From the NCBI RefSeq assembly GCF_020424085.1, contig NZ_CP080203.1, positions 2,604,001-2,668,000 of the forward strand: a stretch of DNA of 64,000 nt, written 5' to 3'. Shown piece by piece: positions 42,292 to 49,603 of the stretch. The notes under the pieces are model-generated. The model was not told the DNA's origin. It did not search any database and was given only the letters and a program-made list of their open reading frames with translations. Every line of letters starts with the position of its first letter. The stretch's first letter is position 1. The position numbers and the translations under genes were made by a program. Source of the stretch: Mycetocola spongiae. GTDB lineage: Bacteria; Actinomycetota; Actinomycetes; Actinomycetales; Microbacteriaceae.

Positions 42292-43506
42292 ATGAACACT
42301 TCGGAAACGCAGAGCAGCGTTCCCTCCTCGGAGGCCACACGAGCGGCGAGCGTCTTTGGCGCCCGCGGCCCGCTGCGTCCGAGCGCCAAGGTTCTCCCCG
42401 AGCACGCTCGCGGCCATAACCGCTCCCTCGTCCTGCAAACCCTGTACGCCTCCGGCCCGATGAGCCGCGCCGATGTCTCGCGCGAGACCGGGCTGACCCG
42501 CGTGACCGTCTCCGATCTGGTGGCGGATCTGATCAGCGAGGAACTCATCCTCGACCTCGGGCCCCGCGAGGGCTCGCGCCCCGGCAAGCCCGCCACGCTG
42601 CTCGACGTGGACCGCGCGGCCCACCAGATCATCGGCATGGACCTCTCCGAGCACGACGCATTTCACGCCGCCCTGATGAACCTGGACGGCGAGATCCTCG
42701 ACCGGCTCTCGATCCCCCTGGCCGGGGCCCACGGCGAGGACGCCCTGAACCTCGTGATCGAGCTGGCCCGGGCCATGGCCGCCCGCGCGACCAAGCCGCT
42801 GCAGGGCATCGGGGTGGGAACCCCGGGTATCGTCGATTTTGACGGCGTGATCCTGCGGGCCCCCAACCTCGGCTGGAAAAACGTTCCCCTGCGCGCCCTG
42901 CTCTCCGCGGCCACCGGCGAGGAGGTCATCGTCGCCAATGATGCCAATGCCGCGGTACTCGCCGAGCACGGCTTCGGCGGCGCCGATTCCAATTTCATCC
43001 TGATCCGGATCGGTCACGGTGTGGGTTCCGGCCTGCTCGTGGACGGCAGTCCGCTTGTGGGTTCGCGCTTCGCCGCGGGGGAGATCGGCCACGTGAGCGT
43101 GGGCACCGATGGCGGACCGCAGTGCGCGTGTGGCAAGGAGGCGTGCCTGGAGACCTGGCTCGCCACGCCCCGCCTGGATGCCGAGATCGCGCGCATCACC
43201 GCGACCGAGCCCACCGAGGCCGCACGCGAGGAGGCCATCACCGGGCTCCTGCGCCAGGCCGGCGAACGCCTGGGCATCGCCCTGGCCCCGGTCTTGGCCA
43301 CGCTGGACCTCACCGAGGTTGTGCTGGCCGGACCCCCTCATCTTCTCGACGGCGAGCTGTCCACCGCCTGCCTCGAGACCCTGCGTGGCCGCACCATGTC
43401 CGATGTTTTTGGAGATGTGCGGCTTCGAACCACCGATCTGGGCCGGGATATCGTCCTGCGCGGATCGGCCGTAATGGTCCTCTTGGACCGCCTTGGAGTG
43501 TCCTAG
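42292..43506 (+). CDS. ROK family transcriptional regulator (NagC-like)
   Basis: A 404-residue ROK repressor. A MarR-like winged helix covers about residues 40-95 (MSRADVSRETGLTRVTVSDLVADLISEELI), followed by the sugar-kinase-like ROK domain with GIGVGTPGIVDFDG, VANDANAAVLAEH and the zinc motif CACGKEACLE (CxCGxxxCxE). As it heads the solute-binding protein and permease genes and is flanked by GH20 and nagB, it should regulate GlcNAc/chitobiose use, probably responding to GlcNAc or GlcNAc-6P. An operator candidate overlaps its start region. Confidence 0.92.
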   Translation: MNTSETQSSVPSSEATRAASVFGARGPLRPSAKVLPEHARGHNRSLVLQTLYASGPMSRADVSRETGLTRVTVSDLVADLISEELILDLGPREGSRPGKPATLLDVDRAAHQIIGMDLSEHDAFHAALMNLDGEILDRLSIPLAGAHGEDALNLVIELARAMAARATKPLQGIGVGTPGIVDFDGVILRAPNLGWKNVPLRALLSAATGEEVIVANDANAAVLAEHGFGGADSNFILIRIGHGVGSGLLVDGSPLVGSRFAAGEIGHVSVGTDGGPQCACGKEACLETWLATPRLDAEIARITATEPTEAAREEAITGLLRQAGERLGIALAPVLATLDLTEVVLAGPPHLLDGELSTACLETLRGRTMSDVFGDVRLRTTDLGRDIVLRGSAVMVLLDRLGVS

Positions 43507-43532
43507 ACACCCCACCTGCAATCACATAACGA

Positions 43533-43548
43533 TCACCTAGAAACAGAG
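43533..43548 (+). promoter_or_regulatory. Leader box, copy 1
   Basis: TCACCTAGAAACAGAG, ending in the ribosome binding site region (AGAGGA) of the solute-binding protein gene. A near-identical box occurs before the first permease gene (44913-44928). Confidence 0.4.
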
Positions 43549-43558
43549 GAACTCAACG

Positions 43559-44818
43559 ATGAGAAAACTTGGCATTCTGGCAATCGGCGCCGTCGCGGCG
43601 CTGGCACTCGCGGGCTGTTCAACCGGAGACGGTGGGGGCGCCGCGTCCTCGGATGACGCGAAGATCCGCGTCTGGCTCGTCGGAACGGATACCCCCGACG
43701 ACGCCCGCGCGTATCTCAAAAAGACGTTTGAGGACAAAAACCCCGGCTCCACGCTGGTGATCGAGGAACAGCAGTGGAACGGCCTGGTAGATAAGTACAC
43801 CACGGCGCTATCCGGCTCAAACGCCCCCGATGTGGTGGAGATCGGAAATACCCAGGCCGCGGCCTTCACCTCCGCGGGCGCGTTCACCGACCTGAGCGAT
43901 AAATACGAGGAGCTCGGCGGCAAGGACCTGCTGCCCGGCTTTGTTGAGGCCGGCAGCTATGACGGCAAAAAATTTGCGATGCCCTATTACTCCGGTGCCC
44001 GCGTGGTGTTTTATAGCCCGCAGGTGGTCACCGGCGCGATCCCCACCACCCTGAATGAATACGTGGCCTCGGGAATCGCCATGAAGGACGCCGGCGTGGC
44101 CTCGGGCATCTATGCCCCCGGCAAGGACTGGTACAACATGCTCCCCTATATCTGGGAGAACGACGGCTTTATCGCCAAGCAGGAGGGCGATAAGTGGAAG
44201 GCCGGATTCTCGAGTGAGGGCGGCGTGGCCGGCCTGACCCAGCTCCAGGAGGTATTCCTCAACGCCACATCCGCACCCAAGGACGGCGACGAGACCAACG
44301 CCCAGGTTCCCTTCTGTGAGGGCAAGGTTGGATTTGTTTCGGCCCCGAGCTGGTTCGCCGGTTCGATCGGTGCCGCGGCGGATGCCGATACCCCCGGTTG
44401 CCCCGATACCTTCGGTAAGGACCTCGCCGCCTTTGCCCTCCCCGGCAAGGACGGCGGCCCCGCCCAGGCCTTCGCGGGTGGCTCGAATATCGCCATCGCC
44501 TCCAAGAGCAAAAACCAGGAGAAGGCCTATAGCGCCCTGCAGATCCTGCTCTCTCCCGAGTACCAGAAGCTGCTCGCCGCCAAGGGCATGATCCCCGCCC
44601 TGACCAGCGCCGCCTCCGCGCTGCCCGATGACGAGATCACCAAGGCCGCGGCCGAGGCTGCAAGCAAGGCTAAGCTGACCCCCGCGGCACCCAAGTGGGC
44701 CGATGTGGAGGCCTCCGAGGTCATCAAAAATGCGCTGGTCAAGATCGCCCAGGGCGGAGAGGTGAAGCAGATCGCGACCGATCTGGACGCCGAGATCGAG
44801 AAGACGCTGAACGGCTAA
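43559..44818 (+). CDS. Sugar ABC transporter solute-binding lipoprotein (chitobiose/GlcNAc type)
   Basis: A 419-residue family 1 solute-binding protein with lipobox LAGC (Cys20). Segments such as NAPDVVEIGNTQAAAFTSAGAFTDLSDKYEELGG, GSYDGKKFAMPYYSGARVVFYSPQVV and FAGGSNIAIASKSKNQEKAYSALQILL are typical. Position between a ROK regulator and two permeases in a GH20/nagB locus suggests chitobiose, chito-oligosaccharides or GlcNAc as ligand, as for NgcE-type proteins. Codon use is less biased than in the solute-binding protein of the salvage operon. A hairpin between this gene and the permeases could make the binding protein more abundant. Confidence 0.9.
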   Translation: MRKLGILAIGAVAALALAGCSTGDGGGAASSDDAKIRVWLVGTDTPDDARAYLKKTFEDKNPGSTLVIEEQQWNGLVDKYTTALSGSNAPDVVEIGNTQAAAFTSAGAFTDLSDKYEELGGKDLLPGFVEAGSYDGKKFAMPYYSGARVVFYSPQVVTGAIPTTLNEYVASGIAMKDAGVASGIYAPGKDWYNMLPYIWENDGFIAKQEGDKWKAGFSSEGGVAGLTQLQEVFLNATSAPKDGDETNAQVPFCEGKVGFVSAPSWFAGSIGAAADADTPGCPDTFGKDLAAFALPGKDGGPAQAFAGGSNIAIASKSKNQEKAYSALQILLSPEYQKLLAAKGMIPALTSAASALPDDEITKAAAEAASKAKLTPAAPKWADVEASEVIKNALVKIAQGGEVKQIATDLDAEIEKTLNG

Positions 44819-44852
44819 GCGCCGCCTCACCCCTCTCACCGAGACGGTTCCT

Positions 44853-44888
44853 CCCCGCCGTGGCCGCCCACCCGCGGCCACGGCGGGG
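44853..44888 (+). terminator. Intra-operon hairpin between binding protein and permease genes
   Basis: A 15-bp perfect stem CCCCGCCGTGGCCGC / GCGGCCACGGCGGGG with a 6-base loop, in the 116-bp gap. No U-tract, so it probably acts as mRNA stabiliser or partial terminator, raising solute-binding protein over permease levels. Confidence 0.65.
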
Positions 44889-44912
44889 GTGATCGCCGTA
44901 CCCGGATCGATC

Positions 44913-44928
44913 TCACCTAGAAACGGAG
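44913..44928 (+). promoter_or_regulatory. Leader box, copy 2
   Basis: TCACCTAGAAACGGAG, one substitution from the box before the solute-binding protein gene. Its GGAG is the ribosome binding site of the TTG-started permease gene. Confidence 0.4.
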
Positions 44929-44934
44929 CCGGAA

Positions 44935-45897
44935 TTGACCGCTACGCTTAACCCGCCCGGCGATACCCGCCGCCCGGAACCCGACGCCCCGGCCACGTCG
45001 GAAAAGGCCCGCCGCCGCGGCGCACTCTACCCGTGGATGCTGCTGGCACCCGCCGCGCTGGTCCTGCTGGTGATGACGGGCTATCCGCTTATCCGGATGC
45101 TGATTAACTCCTTCCAGAAATACGGGAAGGCACAGATTTTTGGGGCACCGCCCGAGTGGGTGGCCCTGAGTAACTACACCAAGGCCCTCACCGATCCGGC
45201 CTTCTGGGCCGTGGCGGGCCGCAGCTTTGGCCTGATGGCCGTGCTCGTGGTGTGCACGATGGTGCTCGGCATGGGCATCGCCATCATGATGACCAAGCTC
45301 AACCGCTTCTTCCGGCTGCTGGTCTCGATCGGCCTGCTGCTGGCCTGGGCCATGCCGCCGCTCTCGGCCACGGTGGTCTGGGGCTGGATCGTGGATACCA
45401 AATATGGCCTCCTGAACTGGACCCTGAACCAAATCACCGGGACCGATAATTTCACCGATCACTCCTGGCTCATGGACCCCGCCTCGTTTTTTGCCGTGCT
45501 GGTTGTCATCATCACCTGGCAGTCGGTGCCGTTTGTGGCCTTTGTGATGTATGCGGCCCTGACCCAGGTGCCCGATGAGGTGCTGGAGGCCGCACAGCTG
45601 GACGGGGCGGGCGGCTATAAGCGCTTCTTCCTGATCGTGATGCCCTATATTCGCAGCATCCTGCTGGTGACCGTGGTGCTACAGATGATCTGGGACCTGC
45701 GGGTATTCACCCAGGTCTATACCCTGCAATCGCTCGGCGGTATCTCCGATCAGACCGATGTTTTTGGAACCTATATCTTCCACCTCGGCACCTCCAACCT
45801 CGGGGCCGCCGGGGCCGTCTCCTTCATCATGGTGGTCATGATGCTGGTGATCTCGATCTACTACGTGCGCAAGACCGTGAAGGACGAAGAAATATGA
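44935..45897 (+). CDS. Sugar ABC transporter permease (MalF type)
   Basis: A 320-residue permease with six membrane segments and the EAA motif EVLEAAQLDGAGGYKRFFLIVMP (about residues 217-238). It starts at TTG 44935, supported by GGAG 7 bp upstream; the Pro-rich cytoplasmic N terminus (NPPGDTRRPEPDAPATSEKARR) is usual for actinobacterial MalF-type permeases. Its stop overlaps the start of the partner permease by 4 bp. It forms the channel with the next gene product. Confidence 0.9.
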   Translation: MTATLNPPGDTRRPEPDAPATSEKARRRGALYPWMLLAPAALVLLVMTGYPLIRMLINSFQKYGKAQIFGAPPEWVALSNYTKALTDPAFWAVAGRSFGLMAVLVVCTMVLGMGIAIMMTKLNRFFRLLVSIGLLLAWAMPPLSATVVWGWIVDTKYGLLNWTLNQITGTDNFTDHSWLMDPASFFAVLVVIITWQSVPFVAFVMYAALTQVPDEVLEAAQLDGAGGYKRFFLIVMPYIRSILLVTVVLQMIWDLRVFTQVYTLQSLGGISDQTDVFGTYIFHLGTSNLGAAGAVSFIMVVMMLVISIYYVRKTVKDEEI

Positions 45898-46832
45898 GTC
45901 TCGCAACCCGCACCTCCGGCATCGCCGGGTCCCCGCCGCGCGCGATTAAGATGGCCAAGCGGCGGCAGCCGCCCGCGGTGGCCGCGCGCTCCACCGGGCG
46001 TAAATTTGCGCTGGGTGCCGCATCCATCGTGGTATTTATCTGCTCGGTATTCCCCGTGTATTGGATGCTGAACACGTCGTTTAAACCCAATGCCGATGTG
46101 ATCTCCCCGGTGCCGCAGTTCTGGCCGCAGAACTTCACGCTGCGCAATTATGTCGCGGTCATGTTTGAGCCGGCCCGGCCCGATCGCGCCAATTTCCCCT
46201 CCGCGCTGATGATGTCCCTCGGGGTCACCCTGACCACGCTGGTCATCTGCCTGGTCTTTGCCTTCCTCGGGGCGCTCGCCGTATCCCGGTTCAAATTTAA
46301 GGGCCGCCGCCAGTTTGTGATCGCGCTGCTGATCGTGCAGATGATCCCGGGCGAGGCGATGATGTTCACCATCTTTGGCATGATCGACGCCTGGCACCTG
46401 ATCGGCACGATGATCGGCCTGACCATCGTCTATCTGGCCGGGGTACTGCCGTTCACGATCTGGACGCTGCGCGGGTTTGTCGCGGGGGTCCCCGCGGATC
46501 TGGAGGAGGCAGCGATGATCGACGGCTGCACCCGGGCCCAGGCGTTCTGGAAGATCACGTTCCCGCTGCTCGCGCCGGGGCTGGTCTCCACGGGGGTATT
46601 TGCGTTTATCCAGGCCTGGAACGAGTTCCTGATGGCGCTGATCATCATGCAGGGCCCGGGTTCCTATACCCTGCCGATCTGGCTGCGGGCCTTCCAACAG
46701 GCGACTGGGGCCACCAACTGGGCGGCGATCATGGCCGGATCCACGCTGATCGCGATCCCCGTGGTGATCTTCTTCCTCATCGTGCAGGGCCGGATGACCG
46801 GCGGCCTGGTGAGCGGAGCCGTGAAGGGATAA
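45894..46832 (+). CDS. Sugar ABC transporter permease (MalG type)
   Basis: A 312-residue permease with six membrane segments; the EAA motif is DLEEAAMIDGCTRAQAFWKITFP (about residues 200-222) and the C terminus is RMTGGLVSGAVKG, the family hallmark. It overlaps the preceding permease by 4 bp (ATGA) and is followed after 85 bp by nagB. No ATPase gene accompanies the operon, so a shared MsiK-like ATPase encoded elsewhere is expected. Confidence 0.92.
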   Translation: MSLATRTSGIAGSPPRAIKMAKRRQPPAVAARSTGRKFALGAASIVVFICSVFPVYWMLNTSFKPNADVISPVPQFWPQNFTLRNYVAVMFEPARPDRANFPSALMMSLGVTLTTLVICLVFAFLGALAVSRFKFKGRRQFVIALLIVQMIPGEAMMFTIFGMIDAWHLIGTMIGLTIVYLAGVLPFTIWTLRGFVAGVPADLEEAAMIDGCTRAQAFWKITFPLLAPGLVSTGVFAFIQAWNEFLMALIIMQGPGSYTLPIWLRAFQQATGATNWAAIMAGSTLIAIPVVIFFLIVQGRMTGGLVSGAVKG

Positions 46833-46917
46833 CACACCCTGCGGAAACCCGATACGCTCGGAGGGTGGGCCCGCAACAGCGCGTGCCCGCCCTTCCGGCA
46901 CAACAAAAGAAAGAACC

Positions 46918-47697
46918 ATGGCTGAAGTTGTCATTGTAGAAAATGCCCAGGCCGCCGGCGACCTCGTCGCCGACGCGATTCTGCGGTTGATTGGGACCAA
47001 ACCCGATGCCGTATTGGGCCTGGCCACCGGGTCCACCCCGCTGCCGGTATATCGGGCACTCGCCGAGCGCCGCGGGGATACCGACCTCTCGCGGGTCTCC
47101 GGCTTCGCCCTGGACGAGTATGTGGGCCTGCCCATCTCCCACCCGGAGAGCTATCGCAGCGTGATCACGCGCGAGGTCGTGGAGCCCGTGGGGCTGACCC
47201 CCGAGCGCATCCACGTACCGGTGGGTGCCGAGGAGACCATCCGGCACGCGGGTGCCGATTATGAGGCGGCCATTAACGCCGCCGGCGGCGTGGACATCCA
47301 GATTCTGGGTATCGGCACCGATGGCCATATCGGTTTTAACGAGCCCGGCTCCTCCTTTGCCTCGCTCACCCGGATCAAGACCCTGACCCGCCAGACGCGC
47401 GCCGATAACGCCCGTTTCTTTGACTCCCTGGATCAGGTTCCCACCCACTCGATCACGCAGGGCCTGGGCACCATCCTGCGCGCCCGTCACCTCGTGCTGC
47501 TCGCATTTGGTGCGGGTAAGGCCAAGGCCATCGCGGAGGCCCTCGAGGGTCCCGTGAGCGCCAATATGCCCGCCTCGGCCATCCAGCTGCACCCGCATGT
47601 CACCGTGGTCATCGACGAGGCCGCGGCCACCGAGCTGGCACATGCCGATTATTACCGTGACTCCTATGAGAATAAGCCTGCCTGGCAGACCATCTAG
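46918..47697 (+). CDS. nagB: Glucosamine-6-phosphate deaminase
   Basis: A 259-residue NagB converting glucosamine-6-phosphate to fructose-6-phosphate and ammonia. Motifs GLATGSTPLPVYRAL (phosphate loop), FALDEYVGLP with catalytic Asp66, and GIGTDGHIGFNEPGSSF with the Asp-His-Glu triad are intact. It closes both amino-sugar routes in the window once GlcNAc-6P is deacetylated; nagA itself is not in the window. Its last 67 bp are contained in a 141-bp tandem duplication. Confidence 0.95.
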   Translation: MAEVVIVENAQAAGDLVADAILRLIGTKPDAVLGLATGSTPLPVYRALAERRGDTDLSRVSGFALDEYVGLPISHPESYRSVITREVVEPVGLTPERIHVPVGAEETIRHAGADYEAAINAAGGVDIQILGIGTDGHIGFNEPGSSFASLTRIKTLTRQTRADNARFFDSLDQVPTHSITQGLGTILRARHLVLLAFGAGKAKAIAEALEGPVSANMPASAIQLHPHVTVVIDEAAATELAHADYYRDSYENKPAWQTI

Positions 47698-47708
47698 GTA
47701 GCGGCCAC

Positions 47709-47743
47709 AAGGCCCGCCTCCCCTCGGGGTAGGCGGGCCTTTT
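47709..47743. terminator. Bidirectional terminator, copy 1
   Basis: AAGGCCCGCCT-CCCC-TCG-GGGT-AGGCGGGCCTTTT hairpin with A and T tracts on both sides, 11 bp after the nagB stop. Confidence 0.9.
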
Positions 47744-47849
47744 GCTGATTGGGCCGCGGGCAGTGTGCGCCCGAGCTGGCACATGCCGATTATTACCGTG
47801 ACTCCTATGAGAATAAGCCCGCCTGGCAGACCATCTAGGTAGCGGCCAC

Positions 47850-47884
47850 AAGGCCCGCCTCCCCTCGGGGAAGGCGGGCCTTTT
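47850..47884. terminator. Bidirectional terminator, copy 2
   Basis: Second copy of the same hairpin, with one A/T change in the stem, 5 bp beyond the end of the GH20 gene. The two copies act as a double terminator. Confidence 0.9.
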
Positions 47885-47889
47885 GCTGT

Positions 47890-49374
47890 TTAGGCCGCGG
47901 GCAGTGTGCGTCCGTGCTCGCCGGTCCACTCGATTCCGGCATCGCGCGTGAAGGAGATGCCCGCGGGGATACCCACGCGCTCAAACCACGCGTCCACGGC
48001 GGGCGCGAAGGACTCCCAGGAGCGCTCGGGGCGGGTCTCGCCGGCGCGCGGGGACCATGCGGTCTCGGCCACACCCAGCAGGCGCGGGAAATACATCGCG
48101 TCGATATCGGCGAGGGTGGCCACGGTCTCGGTCCAGAGCGGGGCCTCGATGCCGAGGATCGAGGGCTCATCCAGGCCGGCCACCAGCTCGCTCGGCTCCC
48201 ACTCATAGGACTGCCTTGCCGAGACCGGTCCGCCGGGCCAGACCAGGCCCAGCGGATCGGCGGCGGTGTGCTTAATATCCAGGTAGATGCGGTCGGCGGG
48301 GGAGAGGATCGCGGAGCCGCCCTGGTTCACAAAGGAGAGGATCTCGGCCGCCGCGTTTTCGCGCGGGGTGGTGAGGCTCCAGTACTGGCCGATGCTGCCG
48401 CGCGGCAGATCGCTGCTGCGGCCCATCTCGTGCCAGCCCAGCACGGTCTTGCCGGTATCGGCGGCGATGCGTCCGGCGCGGGCAATAAAGGTCAGGAAGT
48501 CCTCGGGCTCGGTCTTGAGCGCCTCGTCCCCGCCGATATGCAGATAGGGGCCGGGGGTCAGCGCGGCCACCTCGGCGAGCACATCACGCAGGAAGTCATA
48601 GCTGGCCTCGGAGTTAATCGCGAGGCTGGAAAAACCCACCTCGGTGCCCGTATAGTTTTCCACCAGCACGCCGGCATCGGCGAGTTCGGGATAGGCCAGC
48701 AGGGCCGCATTGGTATGGCCGGGGATATCGATCTCGGGCACGATCACGATATGGTTCCGCGCGGCATAGTCCACGATTTCGCGATAGTCAGCGGCCGTAT
48801 AAAAGCCCCCGGGGCCGCCGCCCACCGCGGTGCCCGAGGCCACCTCGGTCAGGCGCGGGCGCGAGGCGATCTCCAGGCGCCAGCCCTGGTCATCGGTGAG
48901 GTGCAGGTGCAGGTGGTTCAGCTTCAGCAGCGCGAGGCGGTCGATCACGGCGCGCACGGTGGCCACATCAAAGAAGTGCCGGGCCACGTCAAGCATCGCG
49001 CCGCGATACGCAAAGCGCGGGGAGTCCTCGATGGTCTGCGCGGGGATCAGGCCGTCCTCGCCCGGGAGCTGGCGCAGGGTCTGCACGGCATAAAACAGCC
49101 CGGCGGCATCGGCGGCGAGCACATGGATGCCCTCGCTCCAGACCTCGATGCGCGAGGACTCGGGGGCACCGGCCCCGTCGATATGCAGGGTCACGGTGGC
49201 GTATTCGGAGTCCTCGGCAAAGGGGATATCCAGGGCGGCGGCGAGCAGTGTCGCGGCGGCCTCCTCGGCGATGCCGCTGATGATGCGGGCATCGGCCAGG
49301 TTAAAGCCGGTATCCCCCTCGTGGATTTCGCGGTGCAGCGGAAGCGGGATGATCCGGGAAGCGGCGGTGCTCAT
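47890..49374 (-). CDS. Beta-N-acetylhexosaminidase (GH20), second copy
   Basis: A 494-residue GH20 enzyme, related to but clearly distinct from the one at 40453. The GH20b domain is at about residues 8-120, followed by LHLTDDQGWRLEIASRPRLTEV, IPEIDIPGHTNAALLAYPELAD and the catalytic pair Asp283-Glu284 in GGDEALKTE. There is no signal peptide in the protein starting at ATG 49374, which has GGAG 6 bp upstream; a longer upstream frame without ribosome binding site is rejected. It is convergent with nagB. It probably hydrolyses imported GlcNAc-containing oligosaccharides, perhaps with another linkage than the first enzyme. Confidence 0.92.
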   Translation of the reverse strand: MSTAASRIIPLPLHREIHEGDTGFNLADARIISGIAEEAAATLLAAALDIPFAEDSEYATVTLHIDGAGAPESSRIEVWSEGIHVLAADAAGLFYAVQTLRQLPGEDGLIPAQTIEDSPRFAYRGAMLDVARHFFDVATVRAVIDRLALLKLNHLHLHLTDDQGWRLEIASRPRLTEVASGTAVGGGPGGFYTAADYREIVDYAARNHIVIVPEIDIPGHTNAALLAYPELADAGVLVENYTGTEVGFSSLAINSEASYDFLRDVLAEVAALTPGPYLHIGGDEALKTEPEDFLTFIARAGRIAADTGKTVLGWHEMGRSSDLPRGSIGQYWSLTTPRENAAAEILSFVNQGGSAILSPADRIYLDIKHTAADPLGLVWPGGPVSARQSYEWEPSELVAGLDEPSILGIEAPLWTETVATLADIDAMYFPRLLGVAETAWSPRAGETRPERSWESFAPAVDAWFERVGIPAGISFTRDAGIEWTGEHGRTLPAA

Positions 49375-49542
49375 TTTTCTCCGTGTGGTTCTGGCGCGGG
49401 GCGCGAGCGTGTGGTGCGGGTCCCGGGAACGCCGGACGCACGCGGGTGCGACGGCGCAAAAACACGGGTTAAGTGAGGATACTTTACAAACATCGGGGGT
49501 GTCCATCCTTCCCGCGCGGGGCGGGCACCGGGCCACGGAAAA

Positions 49543-49583
49543 CGGGCCGGACGGAACATAGGTTTTATGTTCCGTCCGGCCCG
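49543..49583 (-). terminator. Terminator of the M14 carboxypeptidase gene
   Basis: A perfect 18-bp stem (CGGGCCGGACGGAACATA and its complement) with a 5-base loop, 20 bp beyond the stop of the leftward carboxypeptidase gene. No long U-tract, but the stem is very stable. Confidence 0.75.
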
Positions 49584-49603
49584 CGAATAATCGCCCTCCG
49601 TGG

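Larger units (their letters stand above)
47631..47912. repeat. 141-bp tandem duplication spanning the convergent nagB and GH20 ends
   Basis: Unit 1 (47631-47771) and unit 2 (47772-47912) differ at only five positions. Each unit contains the last 67 bp of nagB, a bidirectional terminator and the last codons of the convergent GH20 gene. nagB ends in unit 1 and the GH20 gene ends in unit 2, so each unit also carries a pseudo-copy of the other gene's tail; the GH20 stop codon is changed in unit 1 (TTA to TTG on the plus strand). Confidence 0.95.

Noticed and set aside
47772-47912. Second nagB end as part of a real gene
   Set aside because: It is the second unit of the tandem duplication; it has no start and follows a terminator.
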